Assembly (NCBI RefSeq): GCF_014193515.1
Contig: NZ_BLXX01000007.1
Span: 159,436 to 223,435 of the forward strand
Direction of reading: 5' to 3'
Source of the DNA: Geomonas silvestris
GTDB lineage: Bacteria; Desulfobacterota; Desulfuromonadia; Geobacterales; Geobacteraceae
DNA: 64,000 bases
The translations under genes and the position numbers were made by a program. Position 1 is the stretch's first letter. The number at the start of each line of letters is the position of its first letter. Positions 40,105 through 49,487 of the stretch are shown piece by piece. The notes beneath the pieces were generated by a model. It was not told the origin of the DNA and searched no databases. It worked only from the letters and a program-made list of their open reading frames with translations.

Positions 40105-40602
40105 ATGGAAGAACAAAGCGGCGTGGCAACCAGGCAGTACCTCACCTTTACCCTGGACAGCGAGACCTTCGCCCTGGAGATCCACAAGGTTCGCGAGGTG
40201 CTGGACCTCACCACGGTGACCAAGGTCCCCCAGACCCCGGAGTTCATGCGCGGGGTGATCAACCTGCGCGGCAACGTGGTGCCGGTGGTCGACCTGCGCC
40301 TCAAGTTCGGGCTGCCGGTCTGCGCCCAGACCGTGCACACCTGCATCATCATCGTGGAGGTGGCGCTGGAGGAGGAGACCCTGGTGATGGGGGCCATGGC
40401 CGATTCGGTCCAGGAGGTGCTCGATCTCGAACCGGACCAGGTCCAGCCTCCCCCCCGCATCGGCACGCGGCTCAACCTCGACTTCATACGCGGCATGGGG
40501 AGGCGCGGCGACGACTTCGTCATGATCCTCGACGTGGACGCGGTGTTCTCCTCGGACGAGCTGGAGGCCCTCGGCCTCGAGACCGCCACCGAAGCGGCCT
40601 GA
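40105..40602 (+). CDS. cheW: CheW chemotaxis scaffold protein
   Basis: A 165-residue single-domain CheW. Conserved features: YLTFTLDSETFALEIHKVRE at the start, VPQTPEFMRGVINLRGNVVP with the NLRG receptor-binding loop, then VVDLRLKFGL and the final IRGMGRRGDDFVMILDVD. It links chemoreceptors to CheA at the cytoplasmic face of the membrane. GGAAGGAGAG lies 7 nt before the ATG. The receptor gene follows at 40814, separated by a terminator. No cheA is in the window. Confidence 0.95.
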   Translation: MEEQSGVATRQYLTFTLDSETFALEIHKVREVLDLTTVTKVPQTPEFMRGVINLRGNVVPVVDLRLKFGLPVCAQTVHTCIIIVEVALEEETLVMGAMADSVQEVLDLEPDQVQPPPRIGTRLNLDFIRGMGRRGDDFVMILDVDAVFSSDELEALGLETATEAA

Positions 40603-40674
40603 CACAAGCCGGGTCAACGGTTCCGCAAAGAGCGCCTCGAGCGAGTGCCTGCTGAGAAAAGCAGCGCGCGACCG

Positions 40675-40722
40675 GGCAGTTCTCTCACAGCCTCGGCACT
40701 GTGGGAGTAACTGCCTTTTTTT
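40675..40722 (+). terminator. Intrinsic terminator between cheW and MCP gene
   Basis: GGCAGTT pairs with AACTGCC, then CTC/GAG and CACAG/CTGTG continue the stem, followed by TTTTTTT. A second hairpin CTGCTGAGAAAAGCAG lies just upstream (40649-40664). Confidence 0.9.
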
Positions 40723-40813
40723 GTCTTAAGTTTCCCACACGACCTGTCGATGAATCTGAATGAAGTCACCGTTCGTTCAACAAGGTTTTATCCATTGACA
40801 GGAGGGGTGCACC

Positions 40814-42490
40814 ATGCTCAAGAACATGAAGATCGCGACCAGGCTCGCTCTGGCCAACGGAGTCCTGCTGCTCATCATAGTGGGGCTCATCTGGACCAGC
40901 ATCGCCAACATGGCGCAGATCGAGAAGAATCTCGAACGGATCGTCACCATCAACAACATCCGGATCGAGATGAGCAACGAGATGAACGACTGCATCACCG
41001 AGGTCTCGATCAACCTGCGCAACATCCTTTTGGACCGCAGCCTCGATAAGCGCCAGGAGTACGTGAAGCGGATCGGCGACCAGCGCACCAAGTACGACGA
41101 GGCGCTCAAGAAGGTGACCGAACTCACCCCCAAGGACGACACCAAGGGGCTCGAGGCCCTGACCAAGGTAAAGGGGCTCCAGGAGAAGGCCCGGCCGCTG
41201 AACAGCAAGGTCGTCGACCTGGCGCTGGCCGGCAAGGATAGCGAAGGGATCCAGATGCTGAACAGCGAGGCGCGCCCGGCCGTGCGGGCCTGGCTCAACG
41301 GCATCGCGGAGCTTTTGGAGCACGGCAAGGCGCGCAACAAGCTGCGCTACGAGCAGGCCCAGGTGGCCTACCTCCAGGCGCGCAACCTCATGTTCGGGCT
41401 GGGGGCCCTGGCGCTCCTGCTCTCCGCCGTCATCACCTTCCTGTTGGCCCGTTCGATCACCCGACCGCTCGCCCAGGCGGTCCAGGTCGCGGACCGGCTC
41501 TCCCAGGGCGATCTCACCATGGAGGTCAAGGCCGAGAGCACCGACGAGACCGGGCAGCTTCTGACGGCGATGGGCTCGATGCTGGATCGCCTGAGGGAGA
41601 TCGTCGCCGAGGTGAGCTCCGCGGCGGACAACGTGGCGTCCGGCGCCAACGAGCTCTCGGCGAGCGCCGAGACCATGTCGCAGGGGGCGAGCGAGCAGGC
41701 GGCCGCCGCCGAGGAGGCCTCCTCGTCCATGGAGGAGATGTCCTCGAACATCAGGCAGAACGCGGACAACGCACTGCAGACCGAGAAGATCGCGGTGAAG
41801 TCCTCGACGGACGCCCAGGACGGCGGACACGCCGTGGCTCAGACCGTGGACGCCATGAAGGAGATCGCCACCAAGATCAACATCATCGAGGAGATCGCCC
41901 GGCAGACGAACCTCCTGGCCCTGAACGCGGCGATCGAGGCGGCCCGCGCCGGCGAGCACGGCAAGGGGTTCGCGGTGGTGGCAAGCGAGGTGAGAAAGCT
42001 CGCCGAGCGGAGCCAGCAGGCGGCGGCGGGGATCCTGGAGCTCTCCTCGAGCTCGGTGCAGATCGCCGAGAAGGCGGGGACCATGCTCGCCACCATGGTG
42101 CCGGACATCCAGAAGACCGCCGAACTGGTGCAGGAGATCAGCGCCTCGAGCCGCGAGCAGGACACCGGCGCCGAGCAGATCAACAAGGCGATGCAGCAGC
42201 TCGACCAGGTGATCCAGCAAAACGCCTCGGCAGCCGAGGAGATGTCCTCCACCGCCGAAGAGCTCTCCAGCCAGGCAGAGCAGCTGCAGTCGAGTATCGG
42301 CTTCTTCAACGTGGGGGACGGCAACCGCCACCAGACCGTGCGCCGCGCGGCGAAGAGCGCGCCGCAGGCAAAAAGGGGCAGCACGCCGGCCCGGCCGGCG
42401 GCAGGCAGGGTCAGCCGCTCCGCGGGGTTCGACGTCGAGCTTGACGAAACGCCCCACGACCTGCAGGACGAGGCCTTCATGAAATACTAG
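40814..42490 (+). CDS. Methyl-accepting chemotaxis protein (4HB sensor)
   Basis: A 558-residue receptor. Helix 1 ([20 protein letters not shown]), periplasmic four-helix-bundle sensor (about 35-190, [20 protein letters not shown]), helix 2 ([20 protein letters not shown]), HAMP (about 215-265) and the long coiled-coil signalling domain with the hairpin tip [20 protein letters not shown] then [20 protein letters not shown]. Gln/Glu-rich methylation regions flank it. A tail of about 50 residues, rich in Ala/Arg and ending in DEAFMKY, follows; it is not a CheR-binding pentapeptide. The ATG has AGGAGGGG 7 nt upstream. Ligand unknown. Confidence 0.95.
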   Translation: MLKNMKIATRLALANGVLLLIIVGLIWTSIANMAQIEKNLERIVTINNIRIEMSNEMNDCITEVSINLRNILLDRSLDKRQEYVKRIGDQRTKYDEALKKVTELTPKDDTKGLEALTKVKGLQEKARPLNSKVVDLALAGKDSEGIQMLNSEARPAVRAWLNGIAELLEHGKARNKLRYEQAQVAYLQARNLMFGLGALALLLSAVITFLLARSITRPLAQAVQVADRLSQGDLTMEVKAESTDETGQLLTAMGSMLDRLREIVAEVSSAADNVASGANELSASAETMSQGASEQAAAAEEASSSMEEMSSNIRQNADNALQTEKIAVKSSTDAQDGGHAVAQTVDAMKEIATKINIIEEIARQTNLLALNAAIEAARAGEHGKGFAVVASEVRKLAERSQQAAAGILELSSSSVQIAEKAGTMLATMVPDIQKTAELVQEISASSREQDTGAEQINKAMQQLDQVIQQNASAAEEMSSTAEELSSQAEQLQSSIGFFNVGDGNRHQTVRRAAKSAPQAKRGSTPARPAAGRVSRSAGFDVELDETPHDLQDEAFMKY

Positions 42491-42513
42491 CGGCAACCGT
42501 TTCCCTGAACGAC

Positions 42514-42558
42514 CAAAGCCGGGGTGGCGCCTTTTCCAGCGCCACCCCGGCTTTTTTT
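42514..42558 (+). terminator. Intrinsic terminator after MCP gene
   Basis: AAAGCCGGGGTGGCGC pairs with GCGCCACCCCGGCTTT, loop CTTTTCCA, then a T-run. Confidence 0.95.
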
Positions 42559-42590
42559 GGTTCATCAGGGATTTCGGGGATGCGAGGCTG

Positions 42591-42899
42591 CTAGAGGAGC
42601 TGCACCTCGCTCACCCGGACGATGAGGAGCGCCTGGCGGAAGATCACGGTGAGCTGCTGGCGGTAGTTGTGCCACCAGTCGCGGTCCAGGTCCTCGACCA
42701 TCACCTCGTAGATCACGATGTCGTCATGCACCGTGGTCTCGCGGGTCTCCTTCCACAGCCCGCGCGCCGGCGAGCGCATGTAGGTGGTGATGCCGCCGAA
42801 GCGCTCCGAGAGCTCGTCGCGTACCCGCAAAAAGAGCTCCTGCCCGAACGGCTTTCCCTCGTTGTCGTAAAGCGGCAACAGGATCTGAATAAGGTGCAT
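42591..42899 (-). CDS. Conserved hypothetical protein (102 aa)
   Basis: A 102-residue protein starting MHLIQILLPLYDNEGKPFGQ and with TTYMRSPARGLWKETRETTV in the middle, ending in IVRVSEVQLL. The pattern of two beta-alpha-beta-like stretches suggests a small ferredoxin-like fold. The family is known only as a hypothetical protein, and no function can be given. It ends 40 nt before the MCP terminator and lies downstream of the CBS protein with its terminator between them. Confidence 0.75.
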   Translation of the reverse strand: MHLIQILLPLYDNEGKPFGQELFLRVRDELSERFGGITTYMRSPARGLWKETRETTVHDDIVIYEVMVEDLDRDWWHNYRQQLTVIFRQALLIVRVSEVQLL

Positions 42900-42939
42900 G
42901 TCTTGGCTCTCCCCTCGGCGCCAGGTCCGCTGCCGGACC

Positions 42940-42972
42940 GAAAAAAGGGGCGCACCCGTCAGGTACGCCCCC
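42940..42972 (-). terminator. Terminator of CBS-ACT gene (minus strand)
   Basis: GGGGCG and CGCCCC are paired around a 13-nt loop, followed on the minus strand by TTTTTT. It lies 22 nt past the CBS-ACT stop. Confidence 0.8.
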
Positions 42973-42994
42973 TTCGCTTCCCATCTTATTCCGG

Positions 42995-43648
42995 TTACTG
43001 TGCCTCGCGCACGTCCAGGATCTCGCGCACGTGCAGGCGCATCACCTCGACGAGCTTCTCCTTGGCAACCCCCTGTACCTTGAAGGTGTTCACCCAGGTG
43101 CCGTCGGCCGCACCCTGCACCTCGGAGAAGCCCAGGCCGACGATGTCGCCCCCCGCCTCGTAGATGGCGCTGGTGATCTCGGCCAGGGTACCCTTGGCCC
43201 CCGAGGTGGCCACGGTGATGCGCACACCGGGACGGCGCCCTCCCAAGAGCTGCAGGAGGGTCTTGAAGAGGTCCGACTCGGAGATGATGCCCACCAGGGT
43301 GGTGCCGCGCAGCACCGGAAGGCCGCCGATCCGGCTGTCGGCCATGACGCGGGCCGCCTCCTCGAGCGGGGTGTCCTCCTGGACCATGATCACCTCGCGG
43401 GTCATGATCTTCTCCACGGTGAGCTTGGCCAGGAGCTCGTGGATCTCCCAGATGGCGAGCGTGGTGGCGGGAGACGGCGAGGCCAACAGGAGGTCGCGGT
43501 CGGAGACGATGCCGATCACCCCCCCCTGGGCGTCCACCACCGGCAGGCGCCGGATCTTTCGTTCACTCATCAGGCGCAACGCGTCGGTTACCGACACCTC
43601 CGGCGTGATGGTTACCGGGTTCAACGTCATTCTGTCTCGGACAAGCAT
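42995..43648 (-). CDS. CBS-pair and ACT-domain protein (AcuB-like)
   Basis: A 217-residue protein with two CBS domains (residues 1-55, TLNPVTITPEVSVTDALRLM; about 75-135, IMTREVIMVQEDTPLEEAAR) and a C-terminal ACT-like domain (about 140-210, GVRITVATSGAKGTLAEITS). This arrangement is the same as in AcuB and related regulatory proteins that bind adenine nucleotides and small ligands. AAAGGAGGT sits 6 nt before the ATG. Monocistronic. The target is unknown. Confidence 0.9.
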   Translation of the reverse strand: MLVRDRMTLNPVTITPEVSVTDALRLMSERKIRRLPVVDAQGGVIGIVSDRDLLLASPSPATTLAIWEIHELLAKLTVEKIMTREVIMVQEDTPLEEAARVMADSRIGGLPVLRGTTLVGIISESDLFKTLLQLLGGRRPGVRITVATSGAKGTLAEITSAIYEAGGDIVGLGFSEVQGAADGTWVNTFKVQGVAKEKLVEVMRLHVREILDVREAQ

Positions 43649-43870
43649 AGCAACCTCCTTTGGTTTGCTTACATAACTGGATGGGGCGCTCGGCGCCAGT
43701 AGCTTTCACACCACATCGAAAGTCGCAAGAAAAAGATCTTTTGATGGAACTTCGCCATCCGATTCTGACACTCGCCCTACCAGATACAGTATAACAGGTG
43801 TCAGAAAACGAACAACGGGCAACTAAGAGCATTGACGTATACGGCTAGTGCCAGTCAACAATCGGGTTGT

Positions 43871-44348
43871 TCAGGGATTACACTCTCCAAGTTCCTGCAG
43901 ATAGTCGACCAGCACCTGGTCCATCTGCCTGAAATGTCCGTGCAGCCACTCGCACATAAGGTGCAGCGACTCGATGGCGAGGGTGGTACTGGCCCCCTCC
44001 TTGAGGAAGCGCTGTTCCAGCTGGTTCACCTGCCGGTAAAAGTCCTGGTGCTCCGCCCGGTGCGCCGCGTACCCCGGGTAGCCGCCCGCTGTCGAGCTGC
44101 AGCTTCTCCTCGTCGCGGAAGTGGCGGCGCACGTAGCGCTTGAGAAACCAGATGAGCCTGCCGATCTCGTCGGCCATGCGCTGCTCGCGGCAGGCCAACA
44201 GGAGATCCGCCACCTTGTTCAACAGGTCGCGGTGCTGGCCGTCGATCTCCTCGTTGCCGGTGGCCATCCAGTCGTGCCAGGCGGTCATGCGCAGGGGGGG
44301 ACGGACGGGGGATTCGCCGTGCGGACGGGGGGTGCTGGGCTCAGACAT
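43871..44348 (-). pseudogene. Bacteriohemerythrin with a frameshift
   Basis: The first frame from ATG 44348 encodes WHDWMATGNEEIDGQHRDLL and WFLKRYVRRHFRDEEKLQLD, containing the first His ligands and the conserved Glu of a hemerythrin. After the segment near 44083-44091 the reading frame is wrong, and the rest of the domain (YPGYAAHRAEHQDFYRQVNQ, then LHLMCEWLHGHFRQMD with the last His and Asp ligands) is encoded in another frame ending at TGA 43871. An extra base, or four, in the stretch AGCGGGCGGCTAC would explain it. It could be a sequencing or assembly error or a real pseudogene. It overlaps the DUF523 gene stop by 8 nt. Confidence 0.8.
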
Positions 44349-45288
44349 GGTTCCTCAGGGCAAGCTCGGTGGGATGGGGGCTTAAGTAGATTTGACCGTT
44401 CAGGTACTGGTCGTCGAACTTAAGGCAGTAGTGCTTGAGCATGGTGACCGGGACGATCTGGGGGACCAGGCGGTCGTGGTACTGGCGGATCAGCTCGAGG
44501 AGTTCCTCTTTTTCTTCCCGGCTCAACACCGTCTTGAAGTACCCCATGATGTGCATGAGCACGTTGGTGTGTTTCTTCACCGTGGCGATGAGCGCCATGG
44601 CCATCATGAGGAGCTCCTCGTAGCGCTGGAAGAGCTCCGCTTTCTTGAGATTTTTGCCGTTCCCCACCAGGGCGCCCAGCTCGCGGTAGAGGGTCGGGCT
44701 GTGCGCCATGACCAAAAGCTTGTGCGCGGTGTGGAACCCTACCAGGTCGCCCAGACCCGGCTCACCGGCCAGAAAGGCCTTCCAGCGTGCGTAGGTGAAG
44801 ACCCGTTCGATGAAGTTCTCGCGCAGGACCGGGTCGCAAAGGCGCCCCTCCTCCTCGACCGGGAGGAAGGGGAACTGGCGCACCACCTCGGCGGCGAACA
44901 GGCCGCGGCCGTTTTTGGCGGGCATGCCGCTGTTGTAGACCTTGACCCGGTGCAGCCCCGAACTTGGGGAGTTCTTCTTGAAGATGAAGCCGCACAGCCC
45001 CTCGCCCTTGAGCGCCGCCACCCGCTCGCGGCAGAAGGAGCGCATCTGCTCGGTCTTGTCCTGGCGGCTCTTGACCGTCACCAGGCGGGGGGTTGCCGGA
45101 TTCCCCTCCAGGCGCATCGCCTCGCGGGGGACCGGCATGCCGCACTCCACCTCGGGACAGACCGGCAGGAAGCGGAAGAACTTCCCCAGGGTCCCGGTTA
45201 TGTAGCGGTCGTGGCGGTGCCCGCCGTCGTAGCGGACCTTCTCTCCCAGCAGACAGGAACTGATCCCCACCGCAATCTGGTCATTCAT
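44341..45288 (-). CDS. DUF523-DUF1722 (YbgA-like) protein
   Basis: A 315-residue fusion. Residues 1-150 are DUF523 (GISSCLLGEKVRYDGGHRHD, then FLPVCPEVECGMPVPREAM), with conserved Cys that could bind metal; residues 160-310 are DUF1722 (LVGFHTAHKLLVMAHSPTLY, a YbgA-like helical domain). ATG 45288 starts MNDQIAVGISS; CGGAG lies about 10 nt upstream. The longer reading from 45342 adds a non-conserved piece. In other bacteria the same fusion sits next to photolyase or redox genes. Its stop overlaps the hemerythrin start, suggesting an operon. Confidence 0.88.
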   Translation of the reverse strand: MNDQIAVGISSCLLGEKVRYDGGHRHDRYITGTLGKFFRFLPVCPEVECGMPVPREAMRLEGNPATPRLVTVKSRQDKTEQMRSFCRERVAALKGEGLCGFIFKKNSPSSGLHRVKVYNSGMPAKNGRGLFAAEVVRQFPFLPVEEEGRLCDPVLRENFIERVFTYARWKAFLAGEPGLGDLVGFHTAHKLLVMAHSPTLYRELGALVGNGKNLKKAELFQRYEELLMMAMALIATVKKHTNVLMHIMGYFKTVLSREEKEELLELIRQYHDRLVPQIVPVTMLKHYCLKFDDQYLNGQIYLSPHPTELALRNHV

Positions 45289-45443
45289 GCTGTAATTGCT
45301 CCGGGTTAGCTGAGTAGGAACCTTTGTTCTCGAGGTTCTCATTATGCCAGAACGCGTCTGGGACGCAATGGCTAATTAGAGAAATGGGCGTCGGCGGATC
45401 AACTATCGGGCGGCGGCCCGGCAGCTGTCGGAAGCCGGAACCC

Positions 45444-48400
45444 TCAGCGCACCACGCTGAAGTAGCGCCCCTCCGGGTGGTGGAAGACCAGCGCCGAGAC
45501 GCTCGCCTCGGGGTCCATCATGTACCCTTCGGTGAGCGCCACCCCGATCCGGGAGGGGTCGAGGAGCGCGAAGAGCTTCTCCTGGTCGGCGAGCTCCGGG
45601 CAGGCCGGATAGCCGAAGGAGACCCTGATCCCCTGGTAGTCGGCGTTGAGGATCCCCTTCATGGTGAGCGAGGGGTCGTCCACGATCCCCCAGGCGTCGC
45701 GCAGCCGCTGGTGCAGCCACTCGGCGCTCGCCTCGGCGAGCTCCAGGGCGAGGGCCTGCAACAGGTGGCACTCGAGGTACTCCCCTTGCCCTTTGAGCCG
45801 TTCGGACTCCTGGCGCACGCCGAGGCCGCAGGTGACCGTGAAGAGCGCCACGGTGTCGAGCTCGCCCGCGGCCTTGGGGCGCGCGAAGTCGGCGAGGCAG
45901 AGCCTCTCCCCGCCGGCCTGGCGCGGGAAGCTAAAGCGCATGATCTCGGCGCCTGAGCCCTCGGGGTCGTAGAGGATCAGGTCGTCCCCCTCCCCCGCCG
46001 CCGGGTAGAAACGGTAGAGCGCCTGGGGGCGGATCAGCGCGTTGTTCTCGATCTTCTCGAGCATCCGGTTCACCTGGCCGTGCAGCTTGACCGCCTTCTC
46101 GTCCCCGGCGGCCAGGAGCTTATCCAGGACGCCGATGAGCCCCAGGTGCTTGCTGTAGAGCATCTGGCGGTTCAGGTAGGGGAGGATGCGCCCGAGCGGG
46201 ATGTCCCTTAGGATGTGCGTCTCGAAGTCGGGAGGGGTGAGGATCGGGGCGTCGGGGCGCACCGCGGAGCGGGCCGGCGGCTCCCCGGCAGCCTCCTTGG
46301 CGGCGCGCTGCGGGAGGGGGGTTCCCGCCTCCTGCTGGCGCTGGGCGAGTTCGGCCAGCAGCGCCCCGCGCCGGGAGGGGTCGCTCAGTTGGTTCACGAG
46401 GTCGAGCCCGTTCATGGCGTCTTTGGCGTAGAGCACCGCCCCCCCGTACTCGGAGGCTATCCGGGTGTCGGCGAACTTCTTGGAGAGGGCCGCCCCCCCG
46501 ACGAGGAGCGGGATGTCGATCCCCGCGGCCTTGAGGTCGGCGGCGGTGACCGCCATCTGCTGGGCGCTCTTCACCAAGAGCCCGGAGAGCCCCAGGTAAT
46601 CGGGCTTCTCGCGCCGGCAGGCCTCGACGAGCACCTCGGGGGGAACCTTGATCCCCAGGTTCACCACCTGGTAGCCGTTGTTGGAGAGGATGATCTCCAC
46701 CAGGTTCTTGCCTATGTCGTGCACGTCCCCCTTCACCGTGGCAAGCAGGAGCTTCGCCTTCGCGTGGCTGTCGCTCTTCTCCATGAACGGCTCCAGGTAG
46801 GCGACCGCCGTCTTCATCGCCTCGGCGCTCTGCAGCACCTCGGCCACGATGAGCTGGTTGTCGTTGAAGAGCCGCCCCACCTCGGCCATCCCGGCCATGA
46901 GCGGCCCGTTGATGATGTCGAGCGGCCTGTCGCCGCGCTCGAGTGCCGCCTTGAGGTCGTCGGTGAGCCCGGCCTTGGTGCCGTCCACGATGTAGCGCGG
47001 CAGCCGCTCGTCCAGGGGGAGTTCGGCGGCCGGCGCCCGCTCCACCGGGGCCCGGTCCCTGAAGGCCGCGGCGAAGGCGGCGACCGGGTCCGCGCCGCGC
47101 CAGAAGATGAGGTCCTCGGCGAGGCGGCGCTCCTCCTCGGACAGCGCGGCGTAGCGCTCGAGCTTCTCGGTGTTCACGATGGCGTAGGTGAGGCCGGCCT
47201 TGACGCAGTGGTAGAGGAAGACGGCGTTCAAGACCTCGCGGCCGGCGGCGGGGAGGCCGAAGGAGACGTTGGAGATCCCGAGGATGGTGGCGCACTGCGG
47301 GAAGGCCTCGGTAATGAGCCGGACCCCCTCGATGGTCTGCTCTGCGGAGCCGATGTAGTTCTCGTCGCCGGTCCCGACCGGAAAGACCAGCGGGTCGAAG
47401 ATGAGGTCCTCCGGGCGCAGCCCGTACTCACCGGTTAGAAGGTCGAAGGAGCGGCGTGCCACGGCGAGCTTGCGCTCAGCCGTGAGCGCCATGCCGTGCT
47501 GCGGGTCGTCGTCGATGCAGCCGACCACCACGGCGCCGCCAAAGCGCCTCAAAAGCGGGGTCACCTGCTGGAAGCGGACCTCGCCGTCCTCCAGGTTGAT
47601 GGAGTTCACCAGGCATTTCCCCTGCAGCCTCTTCAGGGCGAGCTCGAGGACGCCTGCGTCGGTCGAGTCGATCATGATCGGGACCCGCACCTTGTTGGGG
47701 AGGTAATCGAGGATGCGGCTTAGGTCGGCGGCCTCGTCGCGGTCCGGGTTCGCCACGCAGACGTCGATCACCTGGGCGCCCCCCTTCACCTGGGCGCGGG
47801 CGATCTCGCTCCCCTCCTCGAAGCTCTCGGCGATGACCAGGTTCTTGAAGCGGCGCGAGCCGATCACGTTGGTGCGCTCGCCGACCAGGACCGGGCGCAG
47901 CTCGTCCTCGACGAAGAGCGCCTCGGTCCCCGAGACCACCCGGCGCCGGGAGGAGACCGGGATGCGCGGCGCCTTCCCCTGGATCATCTCGGCGATCGCC
48001 TTGATGTGGGCGGGGGTGGTGCCGCAGCACCCCCCCACCAGGTTGAGCCAGCCGGCGTCGACGAAGCGGGCGAGCTTTCCGGCGAGCGAGGCCGGGGTCT
48101 CGGCGTAGTGGCCGTTTTCGTCGGGGAGCCCGGCGTTGGGGTAGACCGAGACCGCGCAGGTGGCGAGGGCGGCGAGGCTGCGCAGGTGGTCGGTCATGAA
48201 CTCGGGGCCGGTGGCGCAGTTAAGCCCCACGCTTAAAAGCCCCAGGTGGTCCTCCAGGTGGGCGACACTCGCGTAGAGCGCCTCGATGGTCTGGCCGGCC
48301 AGCATGCTGCCGGTCGGTTCGATGGTCCCCGAGATCATGAGCGGCACCCGGCGCCCGGCCTTCTCGAAGGCGCGCGCGATGCCGTCGGCGGCCGCCTTCA

Positions 48401-48905
48401 GGTTCGTGGTGTCCTGGGCCGTTTCCAGCAAGAGGAGGTCGACCCCGCCGGCCAGAAGTCCCAGCGCCTGTCCCTCGAAGGCGCGGGAGAGCTCGTCGAA
48501 GCTGACCCCGCCGGTGACCGAGATGCTGCGGGTGGTGGGGCCCATGGAGCCGGCCACGAAGCGCGGCCTTTCGGCGCCGGCGAAGGCGGCGCAGGCCTTG
48601 CGGGCGATTTCCGCCGCGCTGCGGTTGATTTCGAAGGCCCTGTCGGCGATGCCGTACTCGGCGAGGACGATGCTGGTGGCGCCGAAGCTGTTGGTTTCGA
48701 CGATGTCGGCGCCGGCCTCCAAGTAGGAGCGGTGGATCTCCTCGATGACGTCGGGGCGGGTCAGCACCAGCATCTCGTTGCACCCTTCGAAGGCAGCGCC
48801 GCCGAAGTCCTCGGCGCTTAGGTGGCGCTCCTGCAGCTGGGTGCCCATGGCACCGTCGATGACCAGGATGCGGCGGGCGAGTTCCTCGCTGATGGGGTGG
48901 GTCAT
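45444..48905 (-). CDS. metH: Cobalamin-dependent methionine synthase
   Basis: A 1153-residue four-module enzyme that transfers methyl from methyl-THF to homocysteine through cobalamin. Module 1 (about 1-310) binds homocysteine with zinc Cys in VGLNCATGP and VGGCCGTTPAHI; module 2 (about 320-580) is the pterin-binding barrel (VCVANPDRDEAADLSRILDY); module 3 (about 610-850) is the cobalamin cap and Rossmann domain with the ligand His in VKGDVHDIGKNLVEIILSN; module 4 (about 860-1153) is the reactivation domain with AdoMet-binding RVSFGYPACPELAD. GGAG lies about 8 nt before ATG 48905. No B12 or SAM riboswitch is recognisable in the leader. Length is close to E. coli MetH. Confidence 0.97.
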   Translation of the reverse strand: MTHPISEELARRILVIDGAMGTQLQERHLSAEDFGGAAFEGCNEMLVLTRPDVIEEIHRSYLEAGADIVETNSFGATSIVLAEYGIADRAFEINRSAAEIARKACAAFAGAERPRFVAGSMGPTTRSISVTGGVSFDELSRAFEGQALGLLAGGVDLLLLETAQDTTNLKAAADGIARAFEKAGRRVPLMISGTIEPTGSMLAGQTIEALYASVAHLEDHLGLLSVGLNCATGPEFMTDHLRSLAALATCAVSVYPNAGLPDENGHYAETPASLAGKLARFVDAGWLNLVGGCCGTTPAHIKAIAEMIQGKAPRIPVSSRRRVVSGTEALFVEDELRPVLVGERTNVIGSRRFKNLVIAESFEEGSEIARAQVKGGAQVIDVCVANPDRDEAADLSRILDYLPNKVRVPIMIDSTDAGVLELALKRLQGKCLVNSINLEDGEVRFQQVTPLLRRFGGAVVVGCIDDDPQHGMALTAERKLAVARRSFDLLTGEYGLRPEDLIFDPLVFPVGTGDENYIGSAEQTIEGVRLITEAFPQCATILGISNVSFGLPAAGREVLNAVFLYHCVKAGLTYAIVNTEKLERYAALSEEERRLAEDLIFWRGADPVAAFAAAFRDRAPVERAPAAELPLDERLPRYIVDGTKAGLTDDLKAALERGDRPLDIINGPLMAGMAEVGRLFNDNQLIVAEVLQSAEAMKTAVAYLEPFMEKSDSHAKAKLLLATVKGDVHDIGKNLVEIILSNNGYQVVNLGIKVPPEVLVEACRREKPDYLGLSGLLVKSAQQMAVTAADLKAAGIDIPLLVGGAALSKKFADTRIASEYGGAVLYAKDAMNGLDLVNQLSDPSRRGALLAELAQRQQEAGTPLPQRAAKEAAGEPPARSAVRPDAPILTPPDFETHILRDIPLGRILPYLNRQMLYSKHLGLIGVLDKLLAAGDEKAVKLHGQVNRMLEKIENNALIRPQALYRFYPAAGEGDDLILYDPEGSGAEIMRFSFPRQAGGERLCLADFARPKAAGELDTVALFTVTCGLGVRQESERLKGQGEYLECHLLQALALELAEASAEWLHQRLRDAWGIVDDPSLTMKGILNADYQGIRVSFGYPACPELADQEKLFALLDPSRIGVALTEGYMMDPEASVSALVFHHPEGRYFSVVR

Positions 48906-49199
48906 GGGTTACTCCGTTGGCTGCACCGGTTCGGTGCTCAGGTTCGGACGAACTGCATTCATTAGCTAAGCCTCCGCGGGGGAAGCTGCCCGATGGGACA
49001 GGCGGCGCCACCTCAAGCGGCGTCGACGCCAAACCGGTACCGTTAATTATCGGCACGAAATTCGGCCTCATGAATTTTGCCACCGGGTAGGCCACCTGGC
49101 AATCTGCGGCAAGCTTTTATTTCGACTGACGCTTTGCCTGCCGGGTCGACGGTGGCACAAGGGCGCGAGTTGTGGCACTATGTGGCTCCACATTTTTTC
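48906..49199. other. metH leader and divergent spacer
   Basis: Non-coding. The metH side has GC-rich palindromes (GGCGTCGACGCC about 49017) and a GTACCGTTAATTATCGGCAC stretch. The far end carries a copy of the TGACGCTTTGCC word (49127-49138). No riboswitch class recognised. Confidence 0.5.
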
Positions 49200-49230
49200 T
49201 TGACCCGCCTACAGCTTCACACTGTAGGCT
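49200..49230 (+). promoter_or_regulatory. MerR-type promoter with dyad operator
   Basis: The -35 TTGACC (49200-49205) and -10 TAGGCT (49225-49230) are separated by 19 bp, the over-long spacing used by MerR regulators. The spacer carries a perfect dyad GCCTACAG (49207-49214), 7 nt, CTGTAGGC (49222-49229). This is the layout by which MerR proteins twist DNA to activate transcription. Confidence 0.85.
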
Positions 49231-49285
49231 CGGTTTCAGTCACGGCCATGACGACACAGAAAACCGGCACAAAGGAGATTTGACG

Positions 49286-49471
49286 ATGGAAAAGAAAGTG
49301 ACTGTCGAGGAGTGGGTAGCAAGGTTCCGGGCCATCGGGCTCGACGACGCGGCAATGGAGAAGTGGCACCGGCTCTTTGAAAAGGAAAACCCGGAGGGGC
49401 ACCAGAGCTTCCTTGCCTGGCTGGGTCTTCCCGAGGAGCGCATCGCCGAGGTGCGCACCAAGTTCAAGTAA
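49286..49471 (+). CDS. Stand-alone copy of MerR C-terminal effector-like domain
   Basis: A 61-residue helical protein with AAAGGAG 6-7 nt before ATG 49286. It aligns with the C-terminal domain of the MerR regulator encoded next: GLDDAAM with GMDDEAM, then H, FE, a P, HQSFLAWLG with HHNFLLALG and a matching acidic position. That is roughly 40 percent identity over 36 residues by eye. First gene after the MerR-type promoter. Function unknown: it may bind the same ligand or compete with the regulator. Confidence 0.8.
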   Translation: MEKKVTVEEWVARFRAIGLDDAAMEKWHRLFEKENPEGHQSFLAWLGLPEERIAEVRTKFK

Positions 49472-49487
49472 CGTTCAGGTAAAACCA

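Noticed and set aside
43871..44348. Programmed ribosomal frameshift in the hemerythrin gene
   Set aside because: No slippery heptamer and no downstream structure; mutation or assembly error is simpler.
48906..49085. Cobalamin or SAM/SAH riboswitch before metH
   Set aside because: No B12 box or SAM-class core found in the leader; only GC-rich palindromes.
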